DNA of 64,000 nt from Rhodocollybia butyracea (taxonomy: Eukaryota > Basidiomycota > Agaricomycetes > Agaricales > Omphalotaceae), in NCBI GenBank assembly GCA_015501585.1, contig JADNRY010000038.1, positions 248,001-312,000 on the forward strand, written 5' to 3'. Under the pieces are notes generated by a model. That model had not been told where the DNA came from. It searched no databases and saw nothing but the letters and a program-made list of their open reading frames with translations. The translations under genes and the position numbers were made by a program. Below, one piece after another: positions 23,166 to 34,266 of the stretch (positions within the stretch are counted from its first letter, which is position 1; each line of letters begins with the position of its first letter).

Positions 23166-23985
23166 GTCTATGTCGCTTGTCTTTGTCTTCTTTGCCAATG
23201 TATTGTATCTGGTATTGTAGTGTGAAATGTTTAGTTCTGTATGTCAAAGCGAGTCACTGACAGGCTCAATCTAAACGAGCTCGCATCCTTTCTGAATCTT
23301 ACCTCTGCCAATCAGTTACGCTTCATTCTCATCCTGTGATGTATCTCATTCCTCATGTGAGTTCCCTTGCCTACTTGTGTCTATTCTGATAACGACGATG
23401 ATATTCAGTTTATTGACTTCGGCTGTGCTGCATAATTATTTTGATGTTGCAGTTGTAGCCTTAGTATCGTGTCATTTTGTAGTTGGCCTGTTGTATTAGA
23501 CATAACTGAAGAGATGTATTTCGTCACACAAGTAGTCCCACAAGCTGTGTTAAAAAATTGGTTCTTGCCATATTTCTGCGATTTTTGCTTAAGTCTTTCT
23601 TCAGGCACATTTGTCCGACACGGAGCCTCAAGTACAGAATCCCACAGGTGAACTGACAGCTAACGAGTCGAGGTATGGTTAGTACGCTAAGAGCTCGCAA
23701 TGTGCTCTCATGTTTTCCTTTGAAAAGGCAAGATCTATGCGCAGCGTATGGACTCTGCTGTATATACCGCTCTCTGGATACTCAGGCAAGTTTTGGCGGC
23801 ACCGGAATGCAGAGGTTGTGGAACATAGTACTTACTTGTTGCAAAGAGGAAATTTGGCATATGTGGTTTAGAGCTGACTTATGTAGAGTGAGAGTTATCG
23901 GTTACTATCTCGGTCCTAATGTCGTAATGACATCATTGTTTATAGCCATTAAAAGCGCTCGTTTAGCGCTTGGTTTATCTTTCTC
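23166..23985. other. Intergenic, no gene recognised
   Basis: 3' flank of LRR copy 2 and promoter of the CAF16-type gene. Only unsupported short frames. Confidence 0.4.
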
Positions 23986-25262
23986 ATGTCTTCATCACCC
24001 GCTGTATCCATCTCTAATCTAACATTCAGTCATACTCCTCCCGGAAATCCCAACGCTGCTGTCGTTGCCCTTAAAGACGTCAGCTTCCATCTTTCACCTC
24101 GCTCAATAACACTCTTGATCGGAGGTGAACATAGTTCTATGTATATCCCGGCGAACTTTCAGAAATTGATAGATTCAAAGGCAACGGTGCTGGAAAGAGT
24201 ACATTGTTATACATCCTCGCCGGAAAACGATTGATTCAACATGGAAAGGTCGATGTGTTCGGCAAGGATGTGTTCAAGGATTTCCCCCCAAATTTGGTTC
24301 TCAGTCTCTTATAACGAGTGTTTACATATCTATATACTGACAATCCATACGGGTGTGGTAGATCTATTTGGGCACTGAGTGGTCCGTAACTCTTCTTTTT
24401 CATGTTACAACGTCAACCAACTCTGCGTTAATAGGGCAATGAACGCTGGTGTTCGTCGCGATATCGTAGTCTCCGACTTTCTCAATAGCGTTGGGGGGTA
24501 TAGACACAAAGAACGACGAGATCGTCTTTTGGATATCTTGGATATCGATTTAGACTGGTAAGCCAACAAAAACTTCTTGCTGAGCAAGCTGACAGGTCTC
24601 ATTACAGGCATATGCACGCCATTTCAGACGGAGAGCGTCGTCGTGTTCAACTTTGTATGGTATGCTGACAATCAACTTATTACTAAACGAAGGATGAATT
24701 CTGTCACAGGGACTCATGGGTGAATGGGACCTACTTCTCCTCGACGAGGTGACGGTCGATCTGGACGTACTTGTGCGCGACTCGCTTCTTCGCTTTCTCA
24801 AAGGAGAAACTATTAGCAGAGGGGCTACCATCGTTTGTGAGTCTATTCAATCTAAGAGATATTCCAGTAGACTGAACAAACTCCTTTTTCCTCTAGACGC
24901 AACCCATATATTCGATGGGCTGAACGATTTTCCTACACACATCGCTCACATGCGTGATGGCTACTTTGTCCTAAACCCTACTCCATGGCCTCTTAATCCA
25001 AGCGATGTTGCCGACTCCCAGATAATCTTTAAATCTGGCCCTTCCTTGCATGCAATTGCGCTTCATTGGCTCGCTTCCGATCGAGCTTTCCGAACCAAAG
25101 AGGAGAAGGAAGGAAGGAGAGTTAAGACTAGGGGACCAAGGAATCACATCACCAGCGGTGATGTTGATAGAGAGTCTTTCTACAAAAAGTATATTTATGT
25201 ACATCAGAATCCACACATGAGTACTGACACTATGGTTTCACAGATATGACTACAGCCATTAA
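23986..25262 (+). CDS. CAF16: CAF16-type ABC ATPase associated with CCR4-NOT
   Basis: A soluble single-domain ABC ATPase. Yeast Caf16 binds the CCR4-NOT complex and Mediator in transcription control. I derive eight exons: 23986-24124, 24181-24296, 24362-24381, 24435-24557, 24608-24659, 24710-24836, 24897-25188 and 25244-25262, summing to 888 nt (295 codons; yeast Caf16 is of similar length). Walker A spans the first intron: G-G-N-G-A-G-K-S-T-L-L. The Caf16-specific Y-L-G-T-E-W is encoded by a 20-nt microexon. The signature is S-D-G-E-R-R-R-V-Q, Walker B L-L-L-L-D-E-V-T-V-D-L-D, and the switch region A-T-H-I-F-D-G-L, also split by an intron. An alternative end without the last intron stops at 25249. 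It is convergent with the bZIP gene. Confidence 0.92.
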
Positions 25263-25360
25263 ATCATCAACAAATCATAGCATCGTATCTTTCGTCAGAG
25301 GAATCATTTGTACGTCTAGTTCAACACTTGCATCATTTGTATCGTTATCCCCGTATACAC

Positions 25361-25487
25361 GGAATCAACTTCCAGTGTGCAAAAGAAACTCAATTTGTTC
25401 GTTCGTCTGTTTAGTTCTAGTTCAGTGTTCACACTTCTGTCTATATTTCGCATGTTTCGCGCGTAGTAGTGGAATCAACTTCCAGTG
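25361..25487 (+). repeat. 17-bp direct repeat downstream of CAF16
   Basis: GGAATCAACTTCCAGTG occurs at 25361-25377 and 25471-25487, 110 bp apart, in the presumed 3' UTR or terminator zone. The rest of 25263-26062 is the convergent 3' flank of CAF16 and bZIP, with no gene. Confidence 0.6.
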
Positions 25488-26062
25488 CAATGGATGGTAC
25501 TCATCCTAGACCTTTCAAAAGTCAAATAAGCAAAGTATATACATAAGATAAGATATTATAGCACGACAGTATAGGTCCTAGACCAGAAAAAAATCCCAAA
25601 AAAGGAGAAAAAAGTACATCCCGAGGGCAATCATAGAGAGCAGTGATACCAAAGCACAATAATGTAGAGTACAAGGACGCTCGGAGTCCAGGGTATCGAG
25701 GGAGAAAGTACTTAATACTGTCCGTATATGTCCGTTCTAATCAGTAGCTACGACGAGCCATAAATAATTCGGAGACAGTCACAAAAGTGGTACGGAACAA
25801 AGGACGGAATGCGGATGTGCGACGCTGTTATTTCCGGTCGTGAATTTCCCAATATCGAAAGTGGAGAGACGCCATCGAGGGCATATATTGAAGTGATGCC
25901 GTGTTAACCAGTTAACCATCGATTAAGTGTGAACCGGGAGCCAGAGTGAAGGCGAGGCGTGAGGTACTCGCCTGGTGAGGGTTTTTAACCTGATGAAAAG
26001 AGCTGAAGGGCGTACAGCGGGTTTTTAAGAGCACGAACAATCGGGAAAGGGCAAAAGCACGA

Positions 26063-26671
26063 TCAGTCCTTGAAATCGGGACAGGGTATGTTGTGACTCT
26101 TTAGGAGTTGCCTAAGAGTCAATGCCCTCGTGCGCCACATTTCCTTCTGTTGAGTCAGATGCTCTACTGTAGCTTCTAGTTGCTGGGTATACACCAGCTT
26201 GCGCGCCCTGCTCCGCCGTGCAGCGAGAGTGTTCTGCCGCCTTTTATATTCTATTTTTTCCTGGTCCGTAGCGTTCTCCGCTAGAGGCTCTTCAGTCAGT
26301 TCATCATCCTCATCTTCGGACAAGTAACGACTCGACTGAGTCTGAGAAGGCGAAGCACGGCGCTGTTGTTTAAGGTAGTACGATGGGATCTCCTTGCGAG
26401 AGGTCACCGAAGGATGAGTATAATTCCGAGGTTGTGTGGGGGCCTCTGGGCCTAACAGAGCATCGGGGGAATAGCGTCTCGTCGAAGTTGAGCGCAGTGG
26501 TGGTGCATGAGTGTTAATTGTTGGGGTGGTTCTGGTAGGACCCACACCGTATGAAGATGGTCCTGCGTTCGACGAGGGCATTTGATGATGCTGGTTAGGT
26601 TGAGATTGTCGGTAGATCCCATTATTAGTATTTACACAACCATACTGGCTCATGTAATTCTGATGATACAT
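26063..26671 (-). CDS. Gcn4/Cpc1-like bZIP transcription factor
   Basis: 202 codons from the ATG at 26671, the first in-frame ATG; the frame is open upstream without an ATG. The C-terminal bZIP starts after E-E-P-L-A-E-N-A-T-D-Q-E-K and has the basic signature N-T-L-A-A-R-R-S-R, then a leucine zipper (L-E-A-T-V-E-H-L, then W-R-T-R-A-L-T-L-R-Q-L-L). It ends P-C-P-D-F-K-D. Acidic D-E-D-D-E-L-T-E-E precedes the basic region, and the N-terminal half is Gln/Pro/Ser-rich. Gcn4/Cpc1 proteins are the nuclear activators of amino-acid biosynthesis under starvation and bind TGACTCA. Two uORFs in its leader fit the known translational control of this class. Confidence 0.88.
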   Translation of the reverse strand: MYHQNYMSQYGCVNTNNGIYRQSQPNQHHQMPSSNAGPSSYGVGPTRTTPTINTHAPPLRSTSTRRYSPDALLGPEAPTQPRNYTHPSVTSRKEIPSYYLKQQRRASPSQTQSSRYLSEDEDDELTEEPLAENATDQEKIEYKRRQNTLAARRSRARKLVYTQQLEATVEHLTQQKEMWRTRALTLRQLLKSHNIPCPDFKD

Positions 26672-26840
26672 TACACGAGATATGATGGAATGAGTCAACG
26701 AGTTGCCTAAAAAGGATGACAAGGGGCGGTAATTGAATAGATGGAATGTGGGATTGGAATGTTCTTCTGAGAAGAGTTGAGTTGGTATGATTCGAAAGGT
26801 GTTTCGTCGTGCTTAAAGCTAAAGGTTTGTTGCATTGCAT
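26625..26840 (-). promoter_or_regulatory. uORF 1 of the bZIP gene, overlapping its start
   Basis: ATG at 26840 opens a 71-codon frame that ends 46 nt inside the bZIP coding region, in another frame. Ribosomes that use it cannot reach the bZIP ATG, so it would be strongly repressive. A second ATG lies 5 nt downstream in a different frame (uORF 2). Confidence 0.55.
26707..26835 (-). promoter_or_regulatory. uORF 2 of the bZIP gene
   Basis: ATG at 26835; 42 codons; stop TAG at 26709-26707, 35 nt before the bZIP ATG. It starts M-Q-Q-T-F-S-F and looks protein-like, so a lost in-frame N-terminus is an alternative. I found no intron that would join it to the bZIP frame. Confidence 0.5.
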
Positions 26841-29049
26841 TTCACTGCAAATTATCAGCCGTCGAAATAGTGGCGCGTAATTGCAGTGCTGAGTGCTTTA
26901 GTATCGGGATCGGCGACACAGCATACCGTGTCGACGTCATAGGTCGGGGCAAAAAATACGCCTAACTTCGCATCATACGATGGGTTCGTCGAGCTTGAGC
27001 TTCACGCGTCACTCGGTCCTAGGAAGGTCAGATAACAATACGAATTTGAGCTTGAAAAAGCATCCAAAAACAAACTAGATGAGACGTGGGGACTCGATAT
27101 GACAGTGTTATATTGTCGAGTATGGAAAAAGAATGAAGATATCAGTCCAATAATCTGGAGAGGAGCGGAGTACGCTGAATGATGAACGCACCAAAAGGTT
27201 TGTTCCGCCAAGGCCCAAGATGCACAAACAATGGGCGGAATGTTGATAAAAAGGCAGTACAACCTCTATACCGGTTACCGGGTACTAAACTACCCAAAAT
27301 TCTCCGAGCCGTGAGAAATGATATGAGCGCACTGCTCTCGCAGGAGCAGTGAAGGAGTGGCTCTACATAATAGATTCACGATCAATAAACAAGCATTTGA
27401 ATATCGAGCATGATGCTTGTTGATCGTCGAAAATAACACAGGCTTGATGCATGTAAGTACAGAGGCTTCATTGAAGTTCTCGCCAAGTTCTCGCCCTACG
27501 TTCGAGTCCACCTCCACCTGAAACTACGGATACCAAGCTGTATGTAGGCATCTATTGGTAAGTAAGTACGGACCGGGAGGATTCGGAGGACCGTTGAAGG
27601 ACGATTTGGATCCAGAGTCAAAGCGAGTTATAGGTACCACCTATTCGACTGACGTATCTGAGTCGATGCGAGCAAGCATTGAATGAATGATATACATTAT
27701 ACATAGCAGACACTTACTAAGTATACCAAGTTGAATATCATGTTGCGGAAGCGGCACTGGTTCAAAAGTTGAACATATTCAACTTGGCTGTAGCAGTGCT
27801 AGTAGGCTGTGAGAGTGCGGCGGTCCGTTCCTGATGATTCCCACGTGTCAAAGCTTATTCTATGGCGGCAAACAGGAAGAAGCCGGTTGAGGGGCCATGC
27901 TACACATTGCCTACGTGTTAATGTCGGTCCCTCAACAGTTCCGGAACCGAAGACTTTGTCATCTCCCAAACTTTCCAGCTAGATGACTTTTATGTCTGCT
28001 ACTTCCTAGAAAGCTCAGACGCCGTAACGTTAGTAGTGCCAAACTTTGTTCTGATCCTTGAGGTTGTTAACGTCTGTTAACAGCTTCAAGTTGGAGTAAC
28101 GAGCCATGCTCAGGGAATTTGATTTTATCACCTTGTTTACCACTCATCCTGGAACGAGGAGCCTCATCTTCCGCATGATTTCAGCTACCTTGATGAACCA
28201 CTGTATGGGTGCAGTAAGTATAAACTACTAAGTATGGGTCCTTGACACCATGTACAGGGTCAATCCTACTTTTCTGCTCGCCCTGATTATGACCTACCCT
28301 CGTACTGGCAGAATCAATTCTGGCCTTATCAAAGTTGGTTTCAAGCTGTGCTGGAAATAAATTGTGCATGCCTGACCACGCGTGTCTCATGTATTAAGGT
28401 AGTAACGGACCGAGGTATGCTCAGTTTTAAGTTGGAACCTTTCCAACAACGGAATAATTTCTTCGAAGAAGCTGAACAGATTGCAGCAGTTCTCATTTGA
28501 CTGTTTATCACCCACAATTCCAACATGAGATATCGTCTCTTCTTCTTGCCAACTACGTCGACCCAGGCGAAGGAAGAAGGCGTAAGTGATGATGGTAATC
28601 CGAATATAGGCGGTAGTACTGCCAAGAGAGATCAAGGAGGCAGTAAGTAGTTTGATCTGCAACGTAGAATCCCTGCCAAAATCAAACTACATAGTTGTTG
28701 GAGGATGACAACCAAGCATCATAAATATTTACAAGTAACAGTGATAGTGCAATTGGTACAAAGCAGTACAAAATACAATGCTGTATTCTCAATACTCAAT
28801 TACATCATTCCCTCACCGCACCCCCTCTTCTTGTGTCTTTTCCTCCATTTGAGCATTAAATTAATTATTGTCTGAAGGCGCGAAGGACAACAAATAGTAT
28901 ACTTACCACGTCCTCATGTCTGCCAATTTCATTGACCCTCTCAATTGTAGTACCAGGTACTCAGTAAGCTTTCAGAAGTAAACATTATTTTCACACTAGT
29001 ACTAGAGTTCCAGATACAATACATTGACAAAGACATGCTACACCCACTT
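26841..29049. other. 2.2-kb intergenic region, no gene recognised
   Basis: No exon chain or known motif on either strand. Short frames at 28341-28662 begin at non-ATG codons and are not credible. A hairpin-like pair (AAGTTGAATAT / ATATTCAACTT) lies near 27730-27790. Confidence 0.5.
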
Positions 29050-30870
29050 ATTTATAAAGGCAAAGGCAAAGGCTCGCTATGAATTTTGACCTCCTATCAC
29101 TATCAAACAACGCAAATGAGGCCCCTTTTCCCGCAACTTCTGTGCATCCGCTCTGTTCAGGGGGTCAAAATTCATAGTGAGCCTTACTCGTTGAACCCCT
29201 TCACCAGCTCATCACTCGGAAGTGGCCTGCCTTCTTTTCTCATCTCTTCAAGAAATTCGCTGAGATCATAGGTGTACTTGAATACAACCAGGATCAGGAG
29301 AAACCTTTGCGAACGCGTACCGACTCTTTCTCGATATTCCATATCGATCGGCCTGACTGAGCAAGAATGTCCAAGCACCACGGATAGAAAACTAAAGTTA
29401 CGTGCAACTGTCGTAACAGTGCGATCCTTCCAAAATGTATCAGGCGTCCTCAATCCAGAGCTCAGCGCAACTTGTATCAACATATTCCTCTCAGGCTTCA
29501 GCAGAATCTTCGTGAATCGAAGCGTCACTTTCCATATGCAAAGCTGCCCATATGCAAAGCTGCCAGAAAGTCGAAAATGTTCTGTACAATTTTAGCTGGG
29601 GTCCAAACGGAGATGGTAGTGCCACCAGTAGACGTGACGTAGAGTCTTTGGGAAGAAGCAAAGACGTGGAAAGCTCCAGGATTTGTGGGAGGTCTAGTGG
29701 ACACAAGCAACAGATGGATCATGTCACTGACACGCTTGAAGATCTCGGATGATCTTGCAGGAGCAAAGCTAATGTGTCGTTGATTATACCAGTGTCCAAT
29801 AGCTCGAGACGATCAATCTCCGGCTTGGAGGAGAGCAGTGCGCGAACATGTTCAGAGCAGACTTGGAGAGAGTGGGAGAGAATGACGGTACGAGTGTTCG
29901 GAAACTCGGCCACAACAGATGCAAGCTATTCGGGGGATAGAGAGAAACCGGTCAAGTCAAAGAGTTACCCTTATGCTTGACCTCCTCCTGCACAATAGAT
30001 AGGAGAAGTGGAAGACCGGTCTCTGGGAAAGGACTAAGTGCACATAGAACAACCTTTATCTGAGCTTTTTTTCCCGGGATCAATAACTCTATGCCGCCAG
30101 TGTCAGGAACTTTTGGGTCAGAAGATACAGTGGGAGGTTCCGGAATCGATCTGTGATTAGCAGGACATCTGTAGCAGGAATATTTTCTGCTCCGAACTCT
30201 TAAGGCCAGGCTTCTGCAAGCATGTCTTCAGTTAGGAAAGGAATCAGATTGAATTTGGCGGTCAGTGCTAATTGAATCTGTTACTTTCTTCATCAGACCC
30301 GTTAGGATAATATGCCTCCAAATAATCTTGGGCTGTACAAGGCAAGTCACCAAGGTCGATTTCGGTCTCTGTGCCTAAGACGAATGCATAAGAAGGGTTG
30401 AGGGGGTCTGTAACATCCAGGATCGTTAATCCATCATTCTTATCTGATACGTAGTAAGAAAATAACAAGAACGAGCAAGATAAGCACGCGGACCTCCATC
30501 CCAGCATCCCATATCTGCAGGGAGAATGCTGTCTGCAAGAGTACCCCTAGATACACTTTGTATATCAAGGTCAATGTTAAAAGCCGAAGGAAGAAAATGG
30601 AGATATGGACATGGAGAAGGGGAGATTGCTGGCTCTTTCCCGAAGCGTCCAAACTGACATTGAATAGATTTGAGTTCTTTACGTATGAAGCGATCAGCTT
30701 TGCGCAGTGGCAACACCTAGTAGAAGCTTGAATACGGAACTAGAGGCGTCACACTTTTATGATCATTGATGATGCACACCACCAATGCGGCGATAATAAG
30801 CTTTGCTGTCAATGCTTCCATGAGGGATTTGAAGCCGGGCAATGATATACGCTTGGTGACGCTGACCCAT
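29050..30870 (-). pseudogene. LRR family copy 3, broken
   Basis: Starts at the ATG at 30870 (M-G-Q-R-H-Q-A-Y-I-I-A-R-L) and follows copy 2 through the V-T-D-P-L-N-P-S-Y-A-F motif. It loses frame near 30280-30250 after G-S-D-E-E-S-N. LRR blocks survive as separate frames at 29719-29990, and the region E-E-M-R-K-E-G-R-P-L-P-S-D-E-L near 29230-29180. Near 29160-29080 a short rearrangement places TGAATTTTGACC and its reverse complement on either side of the S-F-A-L-F-D-S-D tail. Exon 1 also has indels. Multiple unrelated lesions make it a clear pseudogene. Confidence 0.85.
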
Positions 30871-31026
30871 GGTGCTAGAAAGATGGATTTTGAGGTGGGC
30901 TCTTAGTAAGTAGAAGCTAAACAAAACTTCGAAGTCGAGAGCAAACGTTTGAACGCGTGAGTTTAAGTAGCCAGGATTATCGTCGAACGAGTTAGATAGT
31001 AAGCTAGTAGGCCTATCTTTTAGCGA

Positions 31027-33118
31027 TCACCCGTGTTTGAGCTGGATTTGTATGTACCAGGTACTTGCCAAAGGCAGAGAGCCAAAGAGGCTGCAATGCT
31101 TTGACCTTTCCGAAGGAAACAATAAAGCAACATTAAAGTTACAGTAGCGAAGACAAGCTGCATGCTTATTTAGGCAAAAGGCTCGCCATGTATTCTGATC
31201 CCCATCCTTAGCAAACAAGGCGAACGAGGGTTTGTATCGCGGATCCGATATTCTCAGTCCTTGCATAAGTGCGCTCTCGATGTAACTCACTGTGTGCCAT
31301 GGGATAGCATCCGCTGATTCATAACCAGCCCTAGGGCTAACCCCTTTAATAAGGGCGTTGAGCCCCTGGACCAGCTCATCACTCGGAAGTGGCCCCTTGC
31401 CTTCTTTTCTAATTTCTTTGGGAAATCCTCCGAGATCATAGGTCTGTACTTTACAACCAGGAACAGGCGAAACCTTTGCGAATGCGTACCAACTCGTCAT
31501 CGATGCAAATATATTGGCCCGAAAGAACAGGAATGTCCAATCGCCAGGAGCAGGCACGCTTAAGTTACGCGCAATTGTCGTAACGGTGCGATCATGCCAA
31601 AACGTATCGGGGGTCCCCAATACAGAGCTCAGCGTAGCTTGGATCAACATAATCTCAACGGGATCTACGGTCCTCGAAGCAGCACTGTCCGGATGCAAAG
31701 CTGCCAGAAAGTCGAAGATGTTTTGTACGATTTTAGCTGGGGTCCAGACGGAGATGGCAATGCCACCAGTAGGCTTACGCACGGGGTAGGAGGCTTGAGA
31801 AGCAACAAAGATGTGGAAAGCTCCAGGATTCGTGGGACGTGTAGTGGAAACGAGCAGAGGATGGATAATGCCACTGACGCACTTGAAGATCTCGGGATGA
31901 TCTTGCAGGAGCGAAGCTAATGTGCCGTTGGTTATACCAGTGTCTAATAGTTCAAGGCGGTCAATTTCCGGTTTGGCGGAGAGTAGTGCGTGAACGTGTT
32001 CAGAGCTGACTCGGGGAGAGTGGGAGAGAATGACGGTACGAGTGATTGGGAACTCGGCCACAACAGATGCAAGCTGTTCGGGAGATAGAGAGAAACCGGT
32101 CAAGTCAAGGATGTTATCCTTATGCTTGAGTTCCTACTGCACAACGGATACGAGAAGCGGAAGACCGGTCTCTGGGAAAGGATTATTTGCACGTAGAACA
32201 GCCTTTATCTGGGTCATTTTCTCTGGTATCAATAGCTTTATGTTGCTAGTGTCACCAAGTTCCAAGCTACGCGTTACAGCAGGCTCAACGACAAGGTCCG
32301 AAAGAGGAGGAACTTTTGGGCCAGAAGATACAATGGGAGGTTCCGGGATATGTTTGAGAGTGGATCTGTCAGCAGCAAGACGTCTGTATTGGGCAGCTCT
32401 GAATGCGTCAGGCCAGGCTTCCGCAAGCATATCCTCAGTTAGGACAGGAACTAAGTCAAACTTGGCGGCCAATGCTGCAATGAATTTGCTATTCTCTTCA
32501 TTGTGCCCTTCAAGATCAACAAACTCATATTCCTTCAAAAAATCCCGGGCCATACAAGCGTCCCGAGTCTCTGAGCAGATAAACGCGTAAGAAGGGTTGA
32601 GAGGGTCTGTAACATCCAAGATCGTCCATCCATCATTATTATCTGATATATAGTGGGAAAACGACAAAAACGAGAGCAAAACACACGGACCTTCATCCCA
32701 GAATCCCATGTGCGCAGAGCGAACAGTCCGCGCAAGAGTACCACTAAATACACTTTGCATATCAAGGTCCACCTTAAAAGCCGAAGCGAGAAGAAAATGA
32801 AGGTATGGACATGGAACAGGGGAGATCACTGGTTCTTGGTCGTGGCTTCCAAACTGGCCTTGAATACATTTGAGTTCCTCGCGTATTAGGGTAGGATTAT
32901 TCTTCACGAGCGTGATGAAGCGATCAGCTCTGTGCAGTGGCAACGCTCCATAACACCTACAAGCTCGTCAGTAAGTACAGGACTAGAGGCGCCGCACGTT
33001 TCATTGACCATTGATGAGGCGCATATACACCACCGATGCAGCGATAATAAGCTTCACCGAGAGTGCTTCCATGAGGGATAAGACGGGCAATAATATACGC
33101 TTGGTGGCGCAGAACCAT
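31027..33118 (-). pseudogene. LRR family copy 4, nonsense-interrupted
   Basis: ATG at 33118 (M-V-L-R-H-Q-A-Y-I-I-A-R-L-I-P-H-G-S), the same three-exon plan as copy 2. A single TAG near 32133 replaces the first Glu of V-V-Q-E-E-L-K-H-K, cutting the protein before the LRRs. The LRR half is otherwise open (32103-31166). Near 31200 the G run is one base shorter than needed; with one more G the end reads D-G-G-S-E-Y-M-A-S-L-L-P-K and stops at 31166 like copy 2. As written, the frame runs on to 31027. It could be a recent pseudogene or two truncated proteins. Confidence 0.82.
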
Positions 33119-34164
33119 AGTGGTAAAGATGGGGACTTTTAGATAATAGAAGCTGATCAAAAAGCTTCGAAGTCAAGAGGAAATGTTTGTTAAGTATCGT
33201 CGGAAGCTTCGGAGCCCCAGCAACATGTGTCATGAACGTTTGAACCTCAGACCTGTCTGAGATAAAATATCTTTTAGCGCTTGGTGACATCCGGCGATGG
33301 TGCGTGTTTGGACTTTATCGATATCCTTTTGAATCCTCTATCAGCCTCGAATCTCTGTCAACGTTGAATTACTGGTCTGCCATCATCTCTGTCTTCTGCT
33401 TTTTTCTTGTATTCACGTTTCGCTCGGTTCCAGCTGAATTTGTCCTCTGAGGGAGATATTGCGTTGGTATGGGGAAATTCTTGCATAAAACAATAAGAGT
33501 GACTTACACTGCCGTGACAATCTATCCGACTGAGGCTAGCCCAGCCCTGTTGATCCCAAGTACCAAATAACCGAAGCTAGGTCTAAAAACCGTAATTTGG
33601 CCCTCAGCTGTGATCAACGAAAATTAAGCTCAGGTGCAAGAGGCTTATGCTCGGTATTAATTGAGCGTTGTGCTTGGGATGACTGTGCACCGCCTCACCC
33701 TGGTTGTTCCGGCTCTATTAGCTCTTCCGGTTCTTCCCTGTTTCGTTTTCGTTTTCATTCCAAAAATGCTTTATATTTCTAGCTACTGTTACTACACGTT
33801 GCACGTCGCTATCTGCCTACTCTGTATACCCACGTAAACCAATCGTTCCCCTAGATTCAACAATAAGCAAGTAATGATTTCTGAGGAGAAATGCAAACAT
33901 ACCGTTGGAAACTCGTACTGCAGGAGAGCTGTTAGAAAACCAAGAGTGAGAGATGTGAGAACATAATGAAAAAAAAAACAAACCGCATCGATAACTGTAG
34001 CGCAGCAAAAGCAGATGAAGGCCTTGATCTTGAGATAGCACAACTAGAGGTGTGCAGACAAACAGAGGTAACTTTGAGCGTTGATCTTCAGATTGAAGTT
34101 GGCTGGATAGATATCAGAATTAAACTTGAAGAGCGTTGCAGTTGCTTCATTTTCAATAAAGTCT
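33119..34164. other. Intergenic, no gene recognised
   Basis: 5' flank of LRR copy 4 and unassigned sequence; short frames only. Confidence 0.4.
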
Positions 34165-34266
34165 GAGCTTCTGCTTTGCCATGAAGCTAAGAACGCTGAT
34201 TCTTGAAGAATGTTTGAGATTCCGCCTTGCCTTGAAGCTACAGACGCTGATTATTGAAGAATGTTG
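34165..34266. repeat. Two-copy 51-bp tandem repeat
   Basis: Two head-to-tail units, 34165-34215 and 34216-34266, share the core TTGAAGAATGTT and GAAGCTA-AACGCTGATT-like blocks with several substitutions. A partial third unit may precede it near 34120. Function unknown. Confidence 0.6.

Noticed and set aside
27470..27520. GTTCGAGTCC resembling a tRNA T-loop
   Set aside because: No acceptor stem, D-arm or anticodon arm can be folded around it.
28341..28662. Minus-strand frames of 91-94 codons with a hydrophobic start, like a secreted protein
   Set aside because: They open at non-ATG codons, overlap each other in different frames and match no family.
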